From the NCBI GenBank assembly GCA_933228895.1, contig OW121847.1, positions 126,584,350 to 126,648,349 on the forward strand: a stretch of DNA of 64,000 bases, given 5' to 3'. The translations under genes and the position numbers were made by a program. Under the pieces are notes generated by a model. It saw only the letters and a program-made list of their open reading frames with translations. It searched no databases and was not told the origin of the DNA. The DNA is from Platycnemis pennipes (taxonomy: Eukaryota > Arthropoda > Insecta > Odonata > Platycnemididae). Shown here one piece after another: positions 1 to 13,600 of the stretch (the stretch's first letter is position 1; the number at the start of each line of letters is the position of its first letter).

Positions 1-1214
1 CCATGCTGAATTGCTCCTTTATTCTTATCTGGCAACGTGAACAGTAATATGGCGTATTTTTATGACGGAGGACCTTAATTTGTTGGGAGGGGAATGCCCG
101 CGGGGAATCGGGGAAGAGTTACGACCCCTTCCTCCTATTACACATGGGGTTTATACAACCCAGCAACGCAGATGAACAAGTTTATGCCTCACCTTTGGGG
201 CACGGAAGAATAAGTGTCCACGCGATAAGCGAAGTAACGAATGCCCGGAACCGTGTCCGTCGAGCCGAGGGGGAAGGAGGGATTGCACATATTAACTTCC
301 ATGCACAGACCCTCCTACGCTTGAAAATTTCCTCCGGGGGCGCCGCTGCCGTTTGTCATCGCCTCGCTTCGGACTGATTGAGGCTTGTATATATTTTTTC
401 CTGAGACTCTTCCCTCCGCAGATTCCGAATGAACGCCGCCGCAGTGTGTTCGCCCTTTTTTTGTGCGCGAGGGTTACAAGTTATCAAAATCGTCATGTTT
501 TCGCTGCCCTCCCGCCTGCCTGCGGAGCGGCAAAAATTACGTCTCCGCTGAGATGACGCGCCCTCTCCCGGCGGAATTTACGCCGGCAATCTTAGCGTTC
601 GCGCGCCGAATGGTCTCGTGATATGCGGTGCGCCGTTGAATTTCGAGCAGCAGCAGCAACGGCAGTGGCGTTAGCGCCGAAATGGGGTCGGTCAGGAGGG
701 CGGTGGCCGACGAGAGGAGGGATTGTCGTGAGGGGGTAGGTGGATGAGGCATGATTAAGAGGATGCTAGGCTGGGGATGGAGGGATATTCAGTCGCCGGT
801 TGGATGGAATTAGAGGGCATGCGTGGGTGTGCGTGTGTCTGTGTGTTTGTGTTCGTGCGTGGGCTATGGGGGTTACATGTCGCTCGGTCGCCGGGGTTGT
901 AGCCAGCTGCGCATCTGAAATTTAGTGCCCTCTCGCCGCGCCCCGGGGCCTTGGAGGGATGGGCCGGAGGTTGAGCGGCGGAGGTGAATTTTGTCCGTTT
1001 GTGCTCCCGAAGCGGAGGTAATGGATCGTGCGAGTGATACTGCGGAGGGAGAGTGAGGGTGATTAAAGAGGAAATTCAGGGTATATCGGGTATCATGCAG
1101 AGAAATTTTAAACGAACAAACATACGGGATATTTTTGAAACCATAGGTACCTAAAATCAGGAGGTCCACGGTAGCGATCTAAATCCGGCCTGTTACCAAG
1201 GTATTTATCTAAAT
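1..1214. other. GC-rich mosaic, no gene found
   Basis: The stretch up to about 540 is balanced in composition, and 540-1060 is G-rich on the plus strand. Frames are under 100 codons and unrecognised. CpG is frequent, so a promoter-like island is conceivable, but no flanking exon supports it. Confidence 0.4.
822..862. repeat. Degenerate GT-rich microsatellite
   Basis: The stretch is an interrupted GT/CGTGT array of about 40 bp with TGTGCGTGTGTCTGTGTG-like units. Confidence 0.75.
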
Positions 1215-1285
1215 CTTCATGACACCATACAAGCCATCACAAGAATGTGTGGCGGGGGGGTGATTTTACCATAGGCTTGAACTAT
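1215..1285 (-). mobile_element. LINE 3'-UTR fragment, same family as 16.4 kb
   Basis: The stretch CCATACAAGCCATCACAAG followed by AATGTGTGGCGGGGGGG is a diverged form of CCCTGCAAGCCACC...GGTGTGTGGCAGGGG at 16391-16424. In both places it is followed by a TGATTTTACC / TGAAGATCACC stretch. No coding remnant is seen next to it. Only the 3' end seems to be left. Confidence 0.6.
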
Positions 1286-3875
1286 AGAAGAGTATGCAAT
1301 CATATTGCTAGTCGCTGTATTACCGATTTCACTTTTAGAAACCACTTATGCTGCGAAAGAACACGGCTACTTCACATGCAATATTGCCGCAATATTGCCT
1401 CCTATCTCGAGGTAACATAATGATAGACTACAATGCTGCTAATGTTACGCTGGACAGTGTGACGGTGACTTACGGGGGCTGGAAAATTACGATCTGCTGG
1501 AACCCCTACACCTTGGTCATGTGTAGAGTTCATGGCTCTTTCCGAAGTTGTTACCGTCTTTATTGCGCAAAAGAGTATTGACGCAGAAAAAGGAAAAATA
1601 TATGTACAGTGAACAGTGAGGGCATAATCGAAATTTGGAAATCGAGGATTCCCTATGGAAATCTTGGAAGTAGCATTGCAAATACATTAAATTCAGAAAC
1701 TTTATCGTTGTAAAACGGTGGTAATACACCGTAAAAGGGCGACACGACTTCGGGGTTCCGAGCTGTGGAGAGCAGGGCTTTTCTTTCTCCCCGATGCGTC
1801 CTAGGTTTGTTGTTTCGTGCTCGTGTCATTGCCTGTACACCCCTCGTCGAGCCCGCTCAGAACCCTTTACTTCTAATTTATCTTCTTGGAGAAATATTCG
1901 CCAGCGGTAGTCCCCTTCCACCCCGCCAGGCTCCGCCCCATTCCTTCCTTCCGTCTTTATTCTTTTGCATGCCGCAGTCGCTTCAGCCGGAATAGAGGGC
2001 GGAGGCGGTGGGCGGAAGAGTGGGACGGTTTGGCTGGGCGAGTCGGATATTTTTCTTCACATCCTTTTCGTGGAAATCTGAGCCGGCCCCATCGGCGCGT
2101 ATGCCTTGGATTTCTTTCCCTTCAGTACTCGCCACATCGCCGTCGCCCTGCTCTCAGCCAGACCACTTCCCTCCACCCCCCCCAGCAACCCACCCGACTG
2201 AGCGTTAGTCCCCCGAACCCTTCCTCTGTCCCCGCAGCAGACGTCCTCTCCCTCCTCCCCGCACTCACCGCTTTTCCGCCTCGCTAGTGTGGAAGTAAGA
2301 TAGTCACGCCACCCGATTCAGTTACTGCTTTACGGATTTGTTGTTGGCTGTTCCTCGCGCGTTTTAATCGATATCTCTGTCTCACAACTCCCCTTTGCTT
2401 GCCTAAACCGGGAGTCCGTGATTCAGTCTTTTTCCCCGCCGGTTTCTTCCCTCGGCCATATCTTTCTCCCTCTTTTCTCTTGATTCCCCTTGCTGTCCAC
2501 CCTCTTTTTTTCGCTCCCACTACCTCCTCCCCCCACTCAGTCCATGTCATCTTTCTTGCGGTCTCCCAGAACCACCCTTTATTCCCCGCCACCTCATCGT
2601 CCATGTATCATCCTCCGTCTCAGTGCACATTCCCCCCTCCTCTATTCGTCCCCCCCTGTTCGTCGTCCATTTCTGCGGAAAGCCTGCTCTCCCCCGCTTC
2701 AATCATTCTGATCACTCAGTTTTTTTTCGGGCGTATTTCATCCCATGAATGGGTGTAATAAGATTAGGTGGTCTTAATCATGTTTCACTCCCTTTCTGTT
2801 CTCAGTCTATGATACACTCCGAGGACCCTCTGTTTTTCGCAGTCTGGCTTACTCAGAAGTAATCTTCGTAAATTAAATGCGTTATAAAGTATCGGCGAGG
2901 AATAAATTTGATCGTAGATTCATCCGCTCGATGTTTTGTCACTCCTGCGATCTTGCTTCATATGAAATTTGCCTTAGTCAACCAAGTCAAAAGCTGAAAT
3001 ACCATTTTCTAATTATAATCCCAAATAAGTGGTGAAAATTTCCATTGTTTTTCGTAAATGGACGTATGCATACAAGGAGTAAATTATTCATTTACGTCTC
3101 ATAGTTTCCATTTACATTACGTCCGTACATCTTCGGCAGAGTTACTTCGTTTCCAGAGTTTTTGCTTGGCTCGTGGAACCAATAGTAGCGTAGTAAACTT
3201 TTTTCTTTCAGATAGTGAAGGCATTACTGAACTATTGGACCAAACTTAGAATAATGGATTAAATAATCGTAATTTCTATCCTCTAGTGCTGTGTCCTCTA
3301 GTTTTTAGACTTCCTGTGTGAAATTTCAGGGTATTAAATCTACACGGAGTCTTAGCAGCATACTCACTCAAAAACATAATTTATCCTAACGAGCTATTTT
3401 ACGAGTGTGATATATTGATCAAGATGCCTAATGTGCCTTTTTGTCCTTGCGGCATCAATTATTACGCTTTCAACGGGTAGTAAGTAAGTAGATACGTGCA
3501 TCTGTTTCATAAACCTTCATTTTCCTCAAACATTACGTTCTGTGGATTATTACTGCTTCCTCTACACTCCTTATAACGCAAAATGCATAGTCCCTTCAGT
3601 CTCAGTCTAATAATCCCTGGGCTAATTTACCATCTCTCCAAATCACGACACCCAGCCCTCTTGTAGGATTTTGCTCGCTCGCCGATACTGTCGTCTTATA
3701 ATTTCCTTTTGATGTGTTAATAAATCCAGATGCGCATGCACGGCCATGTTCCTCTTAAAATTAAGTGGTCGAATTTTGGCCGTAAATTGCTCTAGGGTCA
3801 CGGAGTACTTTGGGATATTAGAGCGCTTTATGATTCCCCATAAATTATTCGTTAATTTTATAATTTGATCTCGCT
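1286..3875. other. AT-rich then C/T-rich block, no gene found
   Basis: 1300-1760 and 2750-3875 are AT-rich with only short frames. 1765-2750 is C/T-rich on the plus strand and yields overlapping frames of 66-133 codons that lack coding character. A 111-codon minus-strand frame at 3643-3978 shows no family I know. Confidence 0.4.
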
Positions 3876-5750
3876 TCGGTTGCAAGACCGGTCTCTCCTT
3901 TCTTTGCCTTCTCCAGCCTCGTTCTTCGGCCGCAGACGCATACACTCCCCATTCTTCCGTAATCCTTTCGCGACCCACCCCATTCCCGTCGCCGTCCCGC
4001 TACCGAACCCATATGCAATCGATATTACGTTCCAGACCTCCTCCTTTTCGGGGGTTTCTCTCCACCGCCCAAGAAAGGCCAATGGTTTTCTTCTTCCCTT
4101 GCCCTTTTGCCACGCGCCATTGCTCGTCTCCCTCCCCTTCTGTCTTACTCCCCGATCATTCCCTCACCAAACTTTCTTTCCCGAAGTGTTTTATTCGATC
4201 ATATTCGCGTGCCATTTGTTTTCATGCCCCCTTGTTTCTATCTCTTTCTTCCTCCCGCATTTTGGGATTTGCTCCATTTATTTCTTTTGCTCTCTTCCTT
4301 TTTCCCGATTTTCCCCTCCCCTTATTATCTTGGCGTCCTCAAGTCCATCCGAGCAACTTCACCTGGCTTTAAGCCCTTCGTTTCGTCCTGAGCACTCCCT
4401 GGACGGAATCCTTCGCCCTTCAGTTCCCCAATAGCTTCTCCCTTACGTACGATCCCGAGGCGTAATTGATTTAGAGGAATTCTTTCAGTGGACCTTTTTA
4501 GCATTTGATGAGCCTTTTCATCCTTCCAGCCTCTCACCTGTTACCAGGAGGTTCGTTTAATCCACCCACGATGCCTTCGAAAGTATTTTTCTCCCGTGCT
4601 AGTGGGAGAATGAGGTGAAGAAAACTAAACTTTGGAGTTTTTTGCTCGCAGTTGTTTGCTCTTGGAGCACCTCTCCGGAATCAATTTCGTGTCTTTGTTA
4701 ATCTTCCACGAGAAACGAAAAGAAAAATTTTGAATTTTTATCGAAAACCACTCCTTCTCTCTGTGGCCCCAAATTGGCTCATAAAATTTACGGACGACCA
4801 CAGAGTCGTGTGCGCCGATGGTGTGCGGTCTGCCCGTGCATCATCCACCCCCAATGACACGCCACTCTACGAGAGTGACCCTCATGAAACGGGGCACTTA
4901 TGTGCGCGTGTTTCAGAACGGGCCCAGCGAAACTGTTTCGCGGTTACATCTCGCCTTCCGGCTGCGAACGTATACATGCCCGACGGGAGAGGAATGGGAG
5001 ATGACTCGTGTGGGCGGTTGCAGGAGGAGAAGAAATGGAATTACCGCGGTCTGACCTGCAGCAGTGTCGCACACTCCTCGTCCTCGGGATGTGGGTAAGG
5101 GTTGAGTGGGAAAAGAGACGTCGAGCCTGAGGGGATCGCGGGCGTGTGAGAGGCGTGGGAGGAGGGAAACCGGATCGAGTGAAGCACCTAGCGAAACGAG
5201 GTAAAAGGGATGAGTGTGGACTGAGGACGTACAGTGTGTATGTGCGGGCGGTTCATGCAATCATAGGGGGGAGGGAGCGAGGAGGGCGGGAAGAGGAGTA
5301 GGAGAAGGGTAGCTGGTGCTTCTACGAGATAGGGGAAGAGTATTTGTGCTTAGCTCAGCGAAAGGAGTAATGTTTGTTTTCATTTTGGCGGAATTCATAT
5401 ATGTGGTGGTCACGCTCGCATTCACATCTCGAAATAGTTTTCCCATCCCCCCACTCCTTTTTTGTGTGTTTGCATTCCTTTTGGAGGCCGACCTCCATGG
5501 AGTTCGTCTTCCCTTGGACTGTAAATATGACGATGTGTGTATCTGTATCCGGGCGTCGGCCGTCGGAATTTTCGAAGCAAATGGGAACTGGTGACTTTCA
5601 TTCTGTACTTTATCGCGTCTATGCGAATTCGAAAGCTTTAAGAAACCGTGGAGCAATCGCCATAAATTGGCGCGGGGAATCCGCGCAGGCACTTGATTTG
5701 AGCGAAATTTTTACCCGACTCAAAGTCCAGTTGAAACTGTGATTTGTTGA
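3876..5750. other. C/T-rich block followed by G-rich stretch
   Basis: 3880-4440 is strongly pyrimidine-rich, and 4960-5330 switches to purine-rich on the same strand. The 148-codon (4652) and 143-codon (5261, minus) frames are products of this composition. No gene is supported. Confidence 0.4.
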
Positions 5751-6728
5751 ATTTCGCAATGCCGAAGAACGTATTTTATTGTGCTCTTTACCTGTATCAC
5801 TCCGTGCCTGCAATGTCCTCTTTGGGAGCTTGTGACTTTGGGAGTTGTGAGTACTAAATATGGGTTTGATAGGAAATGGGATTATGCAAATAGTTTTCTA
5901 TTAGAAGTTCAGTTGTTTTATTTGCCTTCCTTCCCTTTTTACTCAACATTCACCAACCATTCTTGCAGGTGTGTTGGATATTTCCGTAAATGGACATGCT
6001 TGACACATTAATCCTGCATCTTTCTGTGCACAACGGCGTTTATTTCTATACATATTACGATTATTTATAATGGAGAGATCAGGAGAATTATTGGTTGAGC
6101 AATAAATATGTTCTCTGCGCTATGTATGTAATTTATAGACGTTATTGTTGCCACTGTACGTTATCTGTTGGAAACGTATTTTCTGCTAAGGTGGACATAA
6201 TTACTATCGGCTTCGAGTTTTGATCCTTATTTGACCCAGTCCTTATTTCTTTTATCTTAAACAGAATTAGAGGGGATTTTATCCCTATATGAGAAATCTT
6301 TTCACTCTCGCGTGTACTCTTATTACAAGTATTCAGAACATATTATCATTTATGAATACTTTTATACACGTATCGCATAGTTTTGCTCTCTTTTGAAGTC
6401 GTCCGTTTTTGATAGCAATGGCCATGTTCGCACGCTAATTCTACCCTCTTCTTGTGAGCTTAAAACTTAGAAGGCAGCCATTGTTATTTATGTATCTCTT
6501 CCGCTTAAAATCGGGTGCATCAATTCCATCGTGTAACCTAGTTATGGAGGAACAGCTGCGGGTTAGTTCCTTTGCTGCCTATGGCCAGCATTAATTGAAC
6601 TCATTGCGCAACTTATAAATGTTTCTGAAAAGTACTCTGCCCTTTTAGTTCGCGAAAAGGTGAACTTTTCCGCTTATAACTCATGAATGAAACATTCTCT
6701 CTCTGTATTCTATCGTGAAAGTTTGCCT
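5751..6728. other. AT-rich DNA, nothing recognised
   Basis: There are only short frames, and no repeat or RNA gene that I can identify. Confidence 0.4.
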
Positions 6729-6847
6729 TTGTAAATTTTTAATTCCCACAAAATTGAAGGCTGAAAACTATTTAAAAAATAAATTGGTTCTCTGAAGGTG
6801 CGAATCGTTTAGGTCGTGCGTTTGAGCATTCAATTCCGGTTTTAATT
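6729..6847 (+). repeat. Left arm of the perfect inverted repeat
   Basis: The arm starts TTGTAAATTTTTAATTCCC and ends TCCGGTTTTAATT. On the minus strand it contains a short frame ending ENQFIF that stops inside the arm. No protein family is recognised. Confidence 0.9.
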
Positions 6848-7366
6848 GATTTTGAAAGGTTCGCTTTTTTACTGGCGTTGGCTTCCGTCAATGATTGCTT
6901 TGCGGTGATACCGGAATACCATCTGAACCGATATCCATTTTGTATTAAGAGCATGATTGTTTTTTTTAACCCATGTTACTTAAATGCATTTATTTCATTT
7001 TCACTTTAGCACTGCTTGATTTTTCCGTCATTTTCCAATACCGTGTGTACTCTATAGTTCGACCTTAGCGCCTTGGGATCGATGAGTTAATTGCTGGCGG
7101 TCAATTTGTAACCTGGTGGCTTTATCATGGCTCTGTAACATAACTACATTTGTAATTGGAATGACTTCACAGCAATTTTTGAGTGTCGTAAATTATTATT
7201 GGTAGCCTAGTTGTTAAATGAAATCTTAATGTTCTTCGGAAGATGTAGTAGCCCAGATGGCCTTGAAGCTCGTGTAGTGCCGATGACCTGGGGAGATCAT
7301 TGTGTTGACTACTAAGTCATTTTCAAGCAATGTGTCAATAATCCACTGAGTAGCATTCTTACATTA
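6848..7366. other. Spacer between the 119-bp arms
   Basis: The 519-bp spacer is AT-rich, with a T-run at about 6960-6968. I find no long ORF and no tRNA-like box in it. Confidence 0.5.
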
Positions 7367-7485
7367 AATTAAAACCGGAATTGAATGCTCAAACGCACGA
7401 CCTAAACGATTCGCACCTTCAGAGAACCAATTTATTTTTTAAATAGTTTTCAGCCTTCAATTTTGTGGGAATTAAAAATTTACAA
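7367..7485 (-). repeat. Right arm of the perfect inverted repeat
   Basis: This is the exact inverted copy of 6729-6847. The immediately inner bases (ATTA on the right, GATT on the left) do not pair, which defines the arm limit. Confidence 0.9.
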
Positions 7486-8169
7486 TCACTAGTTACCTAC
7501 ACCTTCAAACTTTTAACGAATTTTAACGAGAGTTGTGATGTGTGGGAAACGGGAGGATAAAAGTAAGCAAGTAGAAGTGAGTTGTAGATTTATCTTAGAG
7601 AATCGGAGATACCATTTATAACATATTAATCGATTGAAAAATATTTCTTTCGAGTAATGGATTTCAACAATGAAAAATATTATCCTTGTATAGTTCGATC
7701 CCGGATGTTTGAAGAAATTATTCTTAAGAAGTCGACTTATCTTTGAGTGTTTATACGTATTTGGCTAATGGGTTCTTTGGAAATAATTCTGTTAGGTATC
7801 AATTCGCATGTGTTTAAAAAGCTGTAATGTTGTTTTGGAAAATCTTTTCACTTTTTTTTATAAATTGTAGTGGTTAAGCAGTGACAAGGCTGTACGAATG
7901 TACGCGCTTAGGTATGTACAATACCTCGATTTTTATCGAATAAAAATTTTAATCGACCTGCACCCAGAGGAAGAAATGTCTTTTTTTTTCTTTTTTACCT
8001 CTTGCGTAAAAACTCTGATATGTAATACAAGCAATGTTTGATATCTCTAAGCATTTCCATCAGGTCGTGGAATCACCCTTCTCTATCGTGGATGAGAGAG
8101 TACTCGTATGTATCCTAAACCCATGGTATTAAAGCATCTGGAAAATATCTCTCCTGTCGAAACTCCTCT
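7486..8169. other. AT-rich DNA, nothing recognised
   Basis: The stretch is AT-rich with a T-run at about 7980-7989 and no ORF, RNA gene or repeat of note. Confidence 0.4.
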
Positions 8170-10640
8170 CCTGTTCTCGTAAATTCCTCCCATCTTCCGT
8201 CTCCGGATTTCGACCAAGTGCATCCCTAACAAGAGCCAACTCCTTGCTACTCTGCCGTCTCATCTGGTCCACTCGACCTTCCGATCTGTCAAGTTGCAAC
8301 TCCGGCACGTCTACTCCCTCCCCTTGTCCTTCCTCATTCCTACATGTTCCCCTCCCTCACAGCTTGTACCATCCCTTTACCTTTCCTTTCGTTTCCCACA
8401 CGCCCAGTGGAGCGGACGCATCCCCTCTTCATCCTGTCCCTGCCACCTTCTCCGTCGACCCATTCCCACCGCGTCGCTCGCAAACTCTCTCGATACTTTT
8501 TCCCTCAGAAGAGTCAACAACCTCTTTCCACTCCTTACCCCATCTTTTCCACCGCGCCTCTTTGTGAGCTTGTTTCTCTCTCGCTATTATCTTTTACTCC
8601 TCTTGTTATTCTTCCCCATAATCGCCCCCCTCAGCCCTGTACTAATCCTCCATTATCCTTGCCAGCTGGAAGGAGTTTCTTGAGAGTCTCTCGAACCCCG
8701 ACCCCGTCAGACCTCCTCCCCCCTGTGCCCTCACCATCCCCTCTCCCCGTCCTCATGCTCTTCACACTCGCGGCCAAACTCAACTCCCTTCGTCGCAGCC
8801 AACCTTGTCCATAATTACAATTGTTCTCTCTTCCTCATGTCACCTGCCTATTGTTGCGTACGCCTACGATTTGTTTATCAAATTATAAAGTCCTTTGTTT
8901 CACGTTACCATGGTTTCTCTGGTCGAAGCCGTGCAATAATAGTGTAATGCCATTTCCGATGTGACACTGGAAGGCTTTACGTTGTGTTCTATACTAATTT
9001 CAGTGTTTTCTAAAGCGATCGTAGCTGAGAGAAAAGGTATCCAAATACGCCTGCCCTATCACACATTTCCCCTCGTCCCGTCCCATTATAATGCCAGCCT
9101 CTTTCTTCCCCACCATCACCTGACATCTCTCCCCATCCTTCCATGACTGCTCCTATTTAGCTCTCACCTCATTTCGATTCCGTCGCTCGTAATTTTCCGC
9201 AACGTCCCTCTCTCCCTTATCTCTTCCCTCCTTGGTTGTCTCTCCCCTTTCTCCTGATCTCTCTCGCTCTCTCGCCCATCTGTCGTCCCCCTTTCTTGCT
9301 TTGAACCCCGCAATCGTTGACGTATGGATCTCCGCCCTCACGCCCTTATCCTTCACTTCCCCGGCACCATGGACTTTTCTTTTGCTCTTGTCTCCGATCG
9401 AACCCGAATTTCCCTTGAGCCCCCTTTTATCTCAGGTAATGGAAGCGCATATCCCTACCCCTTCCTTCTACCTCCCTAAAACCCCCTCGTCCCCACACCC
9501 CCTTCAAGCCTCCCCCCCCCACACTTCTCTCTGCTATTCCCCGTTGGCCGTCCACGGATCTTCTGCCCCTCCCCCGCGTCTCTTATTCTCCTCCTCTCCT
9601 CGCTGTCTCCTGGCCTTCTCGGAGATGATAAAAATACGAGGTAGGAAGAAGAAAGAGTGTATGGATGAGCGGTATCCTAATCCGCTTATCTCCCGCCCCA
9701 CCTCCGCTCTCCAACCCCACGTCTAAGATCTCTTTGCATCTCCTCCTCCGTCTCCCGAGGAGTCCCATCTTACCCTCTCCTCTCTTCCGCCTCCTATACT
9801 TCGGTGGGCGTTCTTTATAAACTCCCCATCCTTTCCCTTCCCTCCTCCATTCTTTTCCTCCCCCTCTCCGTCCTCTCTCCCTCGTTCCTTTTTTCCGCCA
9901 CTTACATTTTTGCCCCTCGCCAGCCACTCCCTCTCGCCTTATTCGCTACCCTTTTATTCGGGTCGGCTGGGTTGGGGGAGGGGAAGAAACGAAGAGAGAA
10001 GGGGAAGGGGTTGAGTGGGAATCTTTCCGGTAGGCTTCTTGGGAGTCAACTCCTATCTCTCCCTCTCCCTCTCTTTCCTCACCCAGGTCCTCCTTCCCTC
10101 ATACTTCCCGGCCCCTATATTTTTCTTCCCCTTGCCTCTTCCCGCTTCGTTTTCTCGGATAATGCTCCAGACCATCCCATTTTTCCCTTTCCATCCTCTC
10201 TATCTACCGCGATCCTCCCCCCATGGAGAGCTGCGGTAGCACCGCAGTCTCTTTTTTTCATTCCTCTCTTCCACGTATCCCCTCCTTTTATCCCGTTCTT
10301 CATCCCAACTTGCACCTTTCCCCACATTCTTATCAATTCAATTCGATGGTGTTGGTTGTTATCCACTCCCTTTCTCTTTCTTCCCTCCACGTTTCTTGCC
10401 ATGGAGATGGAAGTAAATAATACTCATGGGTACACAGGCGAACATGTCTGTCTACATCTTCTCTATACAAACATACCTACATATAATCTAGTGCGCATTC
10501 CTGTTCCATAGGTTCGCACCCTCTGCCATGCTCCCTTCTTCCCCTCGCGCGCATTCTCTCACCTAACCCCTAGCTTTCCTCTCTTCACTCCCATTTCACT
10601 CTCTCTCCTTTCCCTTTACTCCCTCCTTTCTTCCGTGCCA
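8170..10640. other. Long C/T-rich (polypyrimidine) block
   Basis: The plus strand is dominated by CCT, TCC and CTC words, with short interruptions near 8850-9040, 9620-9690 and 9960-10020. Frames reach 235 codons (9804-10511) because stop codons need purines. The encoded peptides are Pro/Ser/Leu/Phe-rich and have no domains. I annotate no gene here. Confidence 0.6.
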
Positions 10641-13600
10641 CAGGAGACCTAACCTCCTCGAGTGTCTCGCGGAGTGGTTTGGAGAAGTGAGGTAGATCGG
10701 CGGCGTGCATGTCGTGGATGGGATCTTCTTCTGGAGTTTCTTGGAGATGGGGGGCGGGGAGGAGTTCGGAGGGATATGGTAGATGGAACGGGGGACTAAG
10801 GTAGGCAGATTATTCGAAATGGATTCTGTTGGATGGAGGGGAATTTCCGTATCCAACCCAACCGACGAGCGCGTATTTTTTCCCTTGTGTTCATTCTCTT
10901 TTCGCTTCGCCTACGTGTTTTGCTCTGTATTGCTGTTTGTTTTCTTTCTCGAGGAGCATCTCCCCAATCCCGCTCTGTTCAGTTTCAAAAAGCCCGTTTT
11001 TTCACTTATTTCCGCATATTTTCTGATGTTCCTCGGAGAAGATTTCTTGAAAACCTTTATTCGTCTTACCGGAGTTGGGGGGTCGTATCTTTTCAAAATG
11101 CGAATAACAATCAGTGGATACAACGGACCGAAGTGTGGCTTAAATTAGAAAGGAATTCAGTCAAATAGTCGTGCGTCATTTTTATTTGGATTGAATAATG
11201 CGTTTTTCCGCACGCACACAAAACCTCCTCTTCGAAACACCTCCAAAACGTTTAGTTTTTTTGTGACGAGATTTATTATGGAGTTAACTTGTATTCATGT
11301 TTTCTAAAACTTTGAAGCCGTTTGTATTTTTCATAAACTCTTTCTTAATTGTTAAACAAACTTTCTTAAACAATCAATTGATTGTTTTTTTTTGTTTCAT
11401 TGAACCTTAGATTTTTTGAGCCTTTCAATCTCATCGTTAAACACAAACTTATATTATGAGGGAAAATTATGAAGGCTATGGTGGGCCCATACAAGTATCG
11501 AAACTCGATTTCTGATGTCGTTTAGATGATATTTTAAAAATTGGGCTATATCCAGAATAGTACGAGCCTCATGGGAGGATGAAAACATCAGGTGATGTAG
11601 GGAGATGAGTGGTTGACTCACTTAAATTTAGTATCTAAGTTGACTTAATATAGTATATTGTAGGTTTTTTCACTGTCGTCACCACACACAGAGTTTACAT
11701 GTTGGTTTCACAGTTCCTATAGTGACATCCTTGGATTTCAAATACGTTAAGGCGGTACAGCTAAGGCATTCTCCTGAGATGCATTAATGGAAGTTGATTA
11801 TTTCCATGAATCAGTGTCCGCTTTTTACCCCATACATTTCCATTCGCATAGTGAAATTCGTAATGCTTGAATTAAGTCTGAATATGCCTGAAATTCGAAT
11901 TATCGTATTTGGTATTAAGTTATTTTCGTTCTCACGTAGTCTACTTGTGACGGGAACCGGTAATTCATATTTTCAAACAAAAACTTTTAATCTCATGTCA
12001 TTCTTTGTGGCATGATTGAAAATTTGGTGTGGTGATCGCCCATAGCTGTATTGAGGGAAGTTAATATGTGAAGCAGTGTCAACTTGGGGATTAAATTTCA
12101 CAGGTCCTTCCATGCGATCAAATTCGAAAGGTATTTCTGACCTCAGTGAATGTTTAGGGGGATTCTATGAGCATTAGGCTCAAATGCAGTATCAAAGGTG
12201 GCTATGGTAAGAATATGAGCCCCCCTTCGAATGTAAAATTAAGCCGGCCCTCGGTGACCCGGTGTTGTTATCAATGTTACGTTATGTGAGAGAGCTTGAC
12301 ACACATGCCCCTCAAATGAGCCTCCGCGTTCAGTTCTGATGATACAGGCTTAACGTCTAATTTCAATTATTGTGCACTCTAGAAGGAAGTACCGAGTTTT
12401 TTGTGCGTCAGTGAATATTTATAAAGGTTGAATTTTTAAAAAGTGTGAGTGGTTTATTCATTGTAATATGTATAATTACTTTCTTCCTAAAATATATTGG
12501 ATATTACTCCCACAATATAGTCGGAGGCTATGTTTGGTATTTACCTACTTCCCACTATCCAATTTGTGTGGATGCTAGGCTTTATTAGACCGTGGTCCCC
12601 AGTTATCGTTCCATGAACGGGAGGCTCACGATTCAGGGGCTATTAGGCGTTCGCTGGTGCAGAACCTCTGCCCCGAGAAATATACACAAATATTCAGAAG
12701 GCTTCGGGCGTATGTGTTAGGGAGTCAGGCAGGAACAAACCGGGAACTTATTTTGAACTCTTAATCCGCATCCTTGCTCTTCCCGCCGAAAGTTGAGAAG
12801 CGGGAAGTTTCTCCCTCGGAAGTTCGTGTTCCTCCGATATGCCTCGTGTCAGGGTTATATTAACAAGTTTAGCCGAACCTTGGGGGTGCGGGTATTAGGG
12901 AGGGAAAGTCGCATTGGATTACTAGTGCCAGGGAACGAGGAGAAGGGGGGAAGTTGAAGCTTTGTGCCGCTCTCCAAGAAGGATTCTGTGACAAGAGATG
13001 TGATGCGCGGAAAAACCACGGACGACACAGCATTCCTGTATTTTGGCTTTTGTTTTGATGTTAATCCTAAACGCGTCGTATAACCCCAACAATAGAAAGT
13101 CAACGAAATAACAATGTTGTCGAATAGCTTTTACCTCGAAAAAAGAACTCTTTGTCTAACGAACTATGGATGGATGAAAATTCCGTTAGGAATACAGGAA
13201 AAAATGTGTTTCTGTTTTCTAAGGTGTCGATATTTTAATCTGTCTCCTACATGAACATTAGTTCCTCCCAAACGTTGAAATTATGAAATAATTTTTACTC
13301 TACCAATCGTAAAATGAGTGCTGAGAAAAGGTTAATCGCGTATGAAACGTGTTAATTTATTCTTTCTTCTCATATAGGGTATATAGGGGCAATATAGGAG
13401 TATATAGAGGTTCTTCTCATGTAGAGAATAATTATAATATTTCTGTAACTGTAGGGCTGAAATTTTAAGGCCATCATTTATTTTTTACATTTATACTTTT
13501 TTCAAATATACGGTATTGCATTATCAGTGAGTGACAGCGCGTACTGTTGCTGACGTTTTCGCTGTTTTTATTCCATTGAGCATATCTTAAGGAAGTGTAG

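Larger units (their letters stand above)
6729..7485. mobile_element. Perfect 119-bp inverted repeat around a 519-bp spacer
   Basis: 6729-6847 and 7367-7485 are exact reverse complements over all 119 positions as I read them. Similarity ends abruptly on both sides. No target-site duplication is visible next to the outer ends (GTTTGCC before, TCACTAG after). The spacer has no ORF of note. Possible readings are a young non-autonomous fold-back transposon, an inverted duplication, or an assembly artefact. Perfect identity favours a recent or artefactual origin over an old one. Confidence 0.75.

Noticed and set aside
3643..3978. 111-codon minus-strand ORF with a lysine/arginine-rich peptide
   Set aside because: Length within chance expectation, no recognisable domain, partly inside a C/T-rich block.
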